DNA from: Micractinium sp. NFX-FRZ
Lineage: Eukaryota; Chlorophyta; Trebouxiophyceae; Chlorellales; Chlorellaceae
Assembly (NCBI GenBank): GCA_029339195.1
Contig: JAPTJF010000072.1
Location: 1-64,000, forward strand
Direction of reading: 5' to 3'
Length of the DNA stretch: 64,000 nucleotides
A program made the translations under genes and the position numbers. Below are positions 57,547-64,000 of the stretch, piece after piece; position 1 is the stretch's first letter; the number at the start of each line of letters is the position of its first letter. The notes beneath the pieces were generated by a model. That model did not search any database. It saw nothing but the letters and a program-made list of their open reading frames with translations, and was not told the origin of the DNA.

Positions 57547-59906
57547 TCAAGAAGGGTGCGGCCTAAGGTGATGGGACACGAAGTCAAACACGTGCGCCCA
57601 TGCCAGCTGCTGCTGCCCCGGCGGAGGCTCTGGGTAGCCGGTTGCTGCGCGCTTCTGCTGGCTGTCCAGGCCTGCGGCACCGGCAACGGCAGAGGAGGGG
57701 TACGGGGAGGCAGTAACTGTAGGCTAAGTAACGGCTACTGTAGCAATACGTGGGCATCTGAAAGCTTGGGGTAGCCATTTGTCTGTTGGCTGCGGTTTTG
57801 CCCATGGCAGCTGGTGGCCCGGCATCATGCTAGTGTGCGCACTGGGTGGAGGGCCCCAGGTTTGCACTCCATGAAACTGACTAAAGGATCCGTGCAACCG
57901 TCATGATGCCAGGCCGCAATCGTCATGATGCCACCTCGCCATCCGCTGGCAGAGCTGTGCTCGCATCCTAGGTGCAGATGTTTCAGGGGCGGGAGGGCTG
58001 CACAGGGCGTGAAGGTGGGGCCTAACTCGTTCCGCCCCTGCCCCGCCCTCACCCCCTGCCCCTGCCCCACCTGCCTGCCCCACCTTCATTCAGGAAGCTG
58101 TGCCCGCAGTCCTCGTAGACGTGCAGCTCCGCAGTGCCGCCAGCCTTCCGCACTGCCTCAGCAAACGCTGTGGTCGCCTGCGCAGCACGGCAGCGTGCCA
58201 GGTGGGTGCAGCGGGTTGGGGGACGAGCTGAAGCAGCTCACCGAGTGTGTCCTCCAAACTGCCGGCACAGACGTGCGTACGCCTTGCGTCATACGAAGCA
58301 TGCACGGCTGCAGTGACTCATGAGCAGAGCACGCTTCCACACCTCAATTTGCAAACACAGCCTGCGCTACTGCAACACGTCCTGCCCAGCCAGCCACTTG
58401 GCTCTTAACTTTAACTTTAACTTCAACCTACCTGTGTAAAAGGTGTATACACTAGCTACATAGAGGAACAGCCACAGCAAAAGTGGTCTGCCAACCTGAA
58501 CCAGCACTTGCCTCCACGCCGCACCACTCCATTCTGTCCAGCTGGCCAACATGCAGGGAGATGGGGGCCTTGACCGCCTTGGGGCGGCACAGCTGGGCAT
58601 CCGGCAGGCCGTAGAATGCCACTGCACAGTCCACCAGTTCTGGATGCTGTGCCGCCGCTGCCGCCAGAGCGCCTCCCACGCAGAAGCCCATCACCCCAAC
58701 CTGCGCCAGGGGGTGCAATAGAGTGCAAGCAGGGGCAACTTTAGGAGAGGCAACACATTGAGGCAGGCGATGCAAGCCTTGGCAAGTGCGGCAGCTGCCT
58801 GGGTGAGTTAGCAGGAGGGCAAGTCCAACTGCCGCTTGGCGGCCTGCCTGCACTGCGGTATGCTGGAGCAAGGGAGGGAGACCAATGGGCAGGAGGCGGG
58901 GCTGGAAGGATGCCCACGGCATGGCTCAGACTAAGTAGCGGCAGGCATGTGAGAGCTACATCGGCCAAAGGGCAGCATCTGTGTGCCATTAATCCCGGAT
59001 GCACCCTGCAGCCTGCAGTGCCTCGAACTGCGCACCTTTGCAGCACCGTTGTCCCGAAGGTACTGCGCAGCCTGCAGTACCTCTGTAAGCGCCCGGGGCC
59101 AATCCAGGTGAGCCATCAGCTGCAGGGAGGAAGGGGAAGAGCACGCGCTTGGTAGCTGGTAGCTGGGTTGAGGAAACAGGCAGATCTGGGGCATGGGCAC
59201 CCATGACGGGCCCCTTCCTTTGGTTGCTAGGTAGTATCAAGGGGCCGCTGAGTGGCTGGTGGCTCCTGCAGAGCAACTGAGACCTGCCCTTCAAAATGAG
59301 CCTGGCGGGCTCGCTTGCCGCCATGCCCACCCCCGCCCGTCCACTGGCTTTACAGGCAAGCACTAGATGTTTCAGCCGTGCTAACAGGTGGGGATGGGGT
59401 CGTGCACCACTGTGACCGCTGGCAGAGGCACTCACATGCCTTGCTTCCTCCACGTCCACGCCAACTGTGCCTGCAGCTCAGGCAAGGCTGTCAATTGGCA
59501 GATTATGGGCAACAATCAGCGCGGCTTCACGTCCCAGCCAAAAAGCAAATAATATAACCGTCTCATCTAACCTCTGTACAGGTCAGGGATGATGCACCGG
59601 TAGCCCTGCGCCGCCACCTTTTGCGCCTGCGCCTTGACCGTCTCGGTGACACCCCACCACTCCTGCTTTCAGTCAGAGAAGACGGGCACACGCCGAGCCA
59701 TGTTGCAGATTGATTCAAATTGCAGTGCTGAGCACAGTACTGGGCCTGGCGGCACCCAAAGCGGTGCCGGCGCTGTGCTGGGCGGCAGTGCGCACCTGCA
59801 GTAGCACCACGCCAGGGCTGCCCACCGGGCCGCAGATGTAGCCAGGCAGGCCATCGCCGAACGTTATCTTTTCGAGAAGCGGGGTGCCCTGTGGGGTGGA
59901 GGACAT
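57547..59906 (-). CDS. Dienelactone hydrolase family protein
   Basis: Seven exons (59906-59796, 59662-59572, 59470-59436, 59119-59036, 58700-58512, 58177-58084, 57629-57547) give 228 residues. An upstream in-frame ATG at 59978 would add 24 residues. Alpha/beta-hydrolase DLH landmarks are GVVLLQEWWGV, GYRCIIPDLYRG, VGVMGFCVGGAL with nucleophile Cys, the LHVGQLDRME Asp region, and EDCGHSFLNE with catalytic His. The C-terminal helix is LAWAHVFDFVSHHLRP. Family members hydrolyse dienelactones or related esters; the algal substrate is unknown. The intron after the QLDRMEWCGVE exon only keeps frame if a GC donor (GAG|GCAAGT at 58511) is used. A short duplicated exon-edge (GGCACTGCAGGCTGCAGG) follows exon 4. 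Confidence 0.9.
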
Positions 59907-59978
59907 GGCGGCTGCCCTGCCCCCTTGAGCTGCTGTGCCCCTCGGGGTTGCCGCAACTTTGCACACAAAGCGGTCCAA

Positions 59979-60584
59979 GGCCAGACCAGGTGTGTATGCC
60001 CGGGGAGCTCAAGAGGCACCTCCCGAGTCAGCAGGACTTGGCCACGCCTTCTTTCGTTCAGTTCTGGGCGTGAGGTGATAATTAAACTTTTGCGTCCTGG
60101 CTCATCCTGCAAAGGTGCAGGCCCCTCGCCGCCGCCGATGCAGGAGCAGCGCCAGCAGCACCGGCGCCAGCGCTTGCGCACATAAGATGGCAGCGACACC
60201 GTGCTTCGACATTTGGTCACATGCATTCTGTAACTGCGCCGCATGGGGCAGTCCTGGGCTGGCACTGCTCTGATTGCTGGCATTATTGGGATGCCATTAT
60301 TGCGGAGGCCAGCCAGGCGGCGGCGTGAGGCTCACATGCACGCATTGCCTTGCCATGCTGTGTGCCTGTGCATTGTGGGTCGCAATGGCATTTGAACAAA
60401 TGGCAGTTACGCACATTGAACGGCGATTAAAGGATGAGTGCAAATTTGGCTTGGTTCTAGCTCAACCCAGCATGTCTGCACAGCTGGCGCCCGCATGGCC
60501 TCTGGAGTGCCGCCGCCCGTTCAGACGAAAAATAATGTGATGCAACCCAGCGGCGGGAATTGAGGGAAGCTGGCCGGGCACCTG
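59979..60584. other. Intergenic: hydrolase promoter and sphingomyelinase 3' UTR
   Basis: About 600 bp, moderately lower GC than nearby. No exon, RNA gene or repeat was recognised. Confidence 0.4.
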
Positions 60585-63500
60585 TCAGCTGCCCCCCCGG
60601 GGTGAGGCGATGGCCTCGCACACGCCGACGGCCAGCCTGAGCTGCTGGGCGGCCTGCTGCAGCGCGCGCATCTCAGTGCCCCGCCCCACAAAGCCGGCCA
60701 GGAGCAGCACGCCTGCAGCAGGCAGGGAGGTCAGTGATAAGCAGGCAGGAAGAACAGTGATAGGAAGGTGCGCGGGCAGGGGAACGGAGGTACATGACCG
60801 CAAGCAACGAGAGCAGGCACAGGGCAGTGCAGGCAGCCCACGGCAGGCAGGCGCAGCAAGCAACCCTTCCCAGCGTCGAAGGGACATCAGAAGGCACAGC
60901 CCCTGCCCAGCCCACCTGCGCAGCCAAAGGCGGCGCCCATGCCGCCAAGCTGCGCCAGGTATGCAGCGTAAGGAGCGCCCCCTGAATCGCTACCCTGCTG
61001 CCACCACGGCCGTGCCAGCAGCGCACCCAGGCAGCCGCAGCCGGTGGCGAGCATACCCGCAGCCAGGCACACAAACCGCCGCCGCCCGGCCTGCATCTCG
61101 AGCGCGGTCTGCTCGATGGCGGCGGCGGCGTGCTGGAAAGCAGCCGGCCGTCGGCGCATGAGCTCGGCGCAGGTGGCGGCGGCAGCTGCTGTGGGCAGCA
61201 CCCCTGCAAGCTTGTTGTGCTGCGCCTCCCCGCCGTTGTTGTGCCCATCTGCGTCCCGCCTGTGGCTGCCCCCAGCCAGTCGACGGCTGCCTATTGCGCT
61301 GCTGCCGCTCCTGCTGCTGCTCCCGGCCTTTGGAGAGCTCCCATCAGTGCTGTCCCCGCCGCCAAATTGAAGCAAGGCAGACACGCCGAGGTGGTCTGCA
61401 GGAGGGGGGTGAAGGGGACCATTGGCAGGGAGGCAGTCAGTGCCGCCTGCATTGCTGCCTACAGCACAGCCATTCAAGCGATGCGGCCCGGGGCTCTTCA
61501 GCGCGCTCAGCAGGCAAGCACAGAGGCGCTTCTTCTCCTGCTGGCTGCCCTTCCGCCTCTCTTCTGCTCAAACCGTGGCTGCCCCCCTGGCTCCCACCTC
61601 CTCAAAGGTGGCTGCACCCCTGGCTCCCACCTCCTCAAAGGTGGCTGCACCCCTGGCTCCCTTTACCCTGGATCCTTCCAGCTAAAAAGGTGGCTCCCCC
61701 TGGCTCTCACCCGAGTAGCTGAACCCCCGGCCCGTGTCGGTCAGCGCCAGCTCAGCACGAACCGGCTGCCCGCTGGTCAGGAGGTAGTCGATGCGAACGG
61801 GGCCGTGCACAGCGCCCACGGCTGCAGGCAGGCGAGGGGGCAGGCGGATGTTGGCAGGCCAGGGAGTGGCGTGCGAGTGGTGCAGGCCCAATCAAGTGGG
61901 GCTTCCCAATTGCTCGTTGGTGAGCTGCCAAACACAGGGCAAGTGCCAACCATCCCTTGAAACTGACCAGCTGATGCAGGCCCCCGTCCCCCCCACACAG
62001 CCTACCCACTTGTGAAGCTGCTCTCCAGTGCGTTGGCGGTCGCGCCCAGGAGCAGCGGCTGCGCCACCGCCCACGCGTCCCGCAGCTGCGGCAGCAGCGC
62101 CTGCATAGGTAGGAGGTGGGGCGGAGCCAACGGGGCGGCGGGGGAACGGGGATCACAGGCAGAGCAGCCAGCCCTGCGCACTGAACCCACCCTGCTATCC
62201 CAGCACTCACTCACTCACTCAATCGATTGTATTAGAGTCCACAGGCAGCCAGCAGCGGTCTCATGGGGCTTGGTGGGGAGCACCACCCTCCATCCCACCC
62301 CAGAACCCTAGAACGGCCATCCCTCTGCAACCCCGGTCACCTGCAGCACCGCCATTTCGAGCGTGTCGGGGGCAGCGTTGAGGTCTCCACCCAGCAGCAC
62401 CCCGGCGGCCCCCTGGCTGCGCGCCGACACAAACGCCGCCAATTCGAGCACCTGGTGTGGTGGGCGGACAGGGGGAAGGCTAGGGCAGGGCATTGGGGGT
62501 AAGAGGGAGGCAGGAGCACAAAGGGGGCCACGTCCCCTGTAGCAAGCACAGTCCGTCCAGCGTGTCGTGCGGGAGAGAACAGCGCAGCACAGCGCAGCGT
62601 GGCACAGCACGCACAGCGCAGCAAAGCGCACCTGCAGCAGGCGCACGCCGGCCAGAGTGTCGCGTGGCAGCCGGCACTCGTGAGACAGCCCCGGGGCGCC
62701 CCACTGCCACTGCTGGCCGTAGTTTGCCGACAGGTGGGTCTGCAGGCCTCGCATGTTTGTGGCATGTGGGGAGGGCAGGAGGGAGGGAGGTGGGGTAGGC
62801 CCAGGTCAGGCTCAGCGCAGGCAGAGAGCATAGGCTCACACTCGCCTTTAATCTTGATAGCAGCTGCCAGGAAAGTACTTCCCATGTCCATGCATAGGGC
62901 GGGGCACACAGCAAGCAGCGACGCCACACCCTCAGCTTGCCCCACCGCCGCACCCTCACCGGCACACACCTCCAGCCTCCTGCCGTTCCCCCACAGGCCC
63001 CACCATCCCCTGCCTCCCCCTCACGTTGAACACGCTGAGCCGCCCCGCAGGGGTGTCTAGTGCCGCCCAGCCCACGCCCTTGCCCGCCAGATAGTCCCCC
63101 TGCAGCAGCGCAGCCGGTTCGCCTCGGGCAGAGTAGGGGTGGAAGGCCACCTGCTGGGAGGGGAGCGGGAACATGTGCGGGCGGGCGGGCGGGCGGGCGG
63201 TGAAGGTGGTGTGCCTGCACGCCTCTGGGGGCGGCACCGCCAGGCCGCCCAGGCTGAGCGCATTGTTTGGCCATCGCAGGGCCGAGGTGCAGCATGTGGG
63301 TGCTGGAGCGGCGCTTTGAGGGGGGATGCCCCACCTCTGCTATTGGGTAGCGGCTGAGCAGCAGAAGGCCGCTGCCGATGGCGCCGCTTTGGTAGTGGAA
63401 GCTGTGGGGCAGCTGCCCCTCTGCGCCCGCCTGGCGCAGCAGCTCCACGTCTGCTGCGCACCACAGCTCTTGGAGCAGCACAACGTCGGCTTTACAGGCG

Positions 63501-63864
63501 GTGCTGCTGCGTGGGGATGGGGCGCGGCGGCGGTCGGGTGTCAACCCGGCACCGGCACCGGTAGTGGAACGATGCGGACGCACGCAACAGCAGGCTGAAC
63601 AACGGGCAGTAAACCGTGCCTAAGTTCCGGTGTTATGACGATCTTGCATCAACTGGGCGGCACTAAACAAGCTTTGGTCGCTCACCGGAGCCAGTCGGCC
63701 AGCGCCGCCATGCGCTGCTGCCGCAGGCGGGCGACGAGCCACAGTCCCCAGCAGTTCAGCGTCAGCACCGAGACCTGCAGCTGCTTCGAGTTTGCCATAT
63801 CCGCCAGCTTTCCGACAGTCTGCAAGCGTGCCAGCAAGCGCATAAGGCGCCTGCTGCCACTCAA
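60585..63864 (-). CDS. Neutral sphingomyelinase-like phosphodiesterase (ISC1 type)
   Basis: Nine exons (63864-63686, 63506-63335, 63150-63025, 62739-62632, 62451-62341, 62100-62010, 61821-61711, 61395-60916, 60712-60585) give 501 residues. Endonuclease/exonuclease/phosphatase-fold motifs occur in order: VLTLNCWGLW, DVVLLQELW (metal-binding Glu), GKGVGWAAL, HLSANY, GVLLGGDLNAAPDT, GPVRIDYLL and SDHLGV (catalytic His). After the catalytic domain, a low-complexity Ser/Gly linker precedes two membrane spans (FVCLAAGMLATGCGCLGALL and GMGAAFGCAGVLLLAGFVG), as in ISC1/nSMase1. It probably cleaves phosphosphingolipids to ceramides at internal membranes. Start chosen at the first ATG; 63843 and 63807 are alternatives. 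Confidence 0.9.
61595..61695. repeat. 33-bp tandem repeat next to a sphingomyelinase splice donor
   Basis: CTGGCTCCCACCTCCTCAAA with GGTGGCTGCACCC occurs twice and partially a third time. It runs into AAAGGTGGCTCCCCCTGGCTCTCAC, which includes the donor of exon 7 (61710-61705 on minus). The repeat unit therefore contains a donor-like GTGGGAGCC. Confidence 0.8.
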
Positions 63865-64000
63865 GGGTTGTTTCGGAACCGCGCTCTGATGCCCGTGCCT
63901 CAGGGCGCGTTAGGCGACACAGACCGCTGCAGCGCCACCACGAGTGCTTTAAACGCTAGCAGCCGCAAAGCGGGCCTTGTACTGCGGGTGCGGTACAGTG
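63865..64000. other. 5' flank of the sphingomyelinase-like gene
   Basis: The last 136 bp should hold the promoter and 5' UTR of the minus-strand gene. Nothing else was recognised. Confidence 0.4.

Overview
This window is nuclear DNA of a very GC-rich green alga, most likely a trebouxiophyte of the Chlorella/Micractinium type. The evidence is: intron-dense genes with GT-AG introns (and some GC-AG); plant and green-algal gene families (VAP27-like, BFR1/proton-pump-interactor-like, plant-type GH5 mannanase, GPR1/FUN34/YaaH transporters, RuBisCO-methyltransferase-like SET); TGTAA poly(A) motifs downstream of many stop codons; and abundant CAG/CTG tracts. Gene models were assembled by hand from exon reading phases and splice-site dinucleotides. 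In nearly all of them the summed exon lengths divide by three.

Layout, left to right. 260-2753 (+) VAP/MSP-domain protein. 3453-9854 (+) secreted GH5 beta-mannanase with a natural GGGGS-repeat tail. 10138-12261 (+) SET-domain methyltransferase-like gene. 12660-13834 holds two disconnected alpha-tubulin fragments, the 3' end on + and the 5' end on -, facing each other. 14549-16800 (+) is a truncated TBC (Rab-GAP) gene interrupted by a second copy of the SET 3' half. 17394-18326 is a 933-bp terminal-inverted-repeat element. 19242-24279 (-) multi-RRM, Gln-rich RNA-binding protein. 25506-30531 (-) cytochrome P450 in 12 exons. 31391-31941 (+) small secreted two-domain Kazal-like protein. 32171-35021 (-) glutaminyl cyclase. 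35841-41369 (-) BFR1-like coiled-coil protein. 42728-43352 (+) unknown 79-residue protein. 43984-45874 and 46621-48392 (-) tandem acetate-transporter-like paralogues. 49153-52086 (-) GH128/Asl1-like glycosidase. 52376-56845 (-) MYND-finger protein. 57547-59906 (-) dienelactone hydrolase. 60585-63864 (-) neutral-sphingomyelinase-like phosphodiesterase.

These are mostly unrelated housekeeping or accessory genes rather than one pathway. Possible themes are extracellular wall or polysaccharide turnover (GH5, GH128), membrane-lipid and contact-site biology (VAP, sphingomyelinase), and a rearranged block at 10-19 kb (SET duplication, TBC chimera, tubulin breakage, transposon).

The most striking pattern is structural. 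Introns in at least four genes carry decayed tandem copies of the adjacent exon edge together with its splice site ('ghost exons'). This suggests that local tandem duplication spanning splice sites is a major force shaping introns in this genome.
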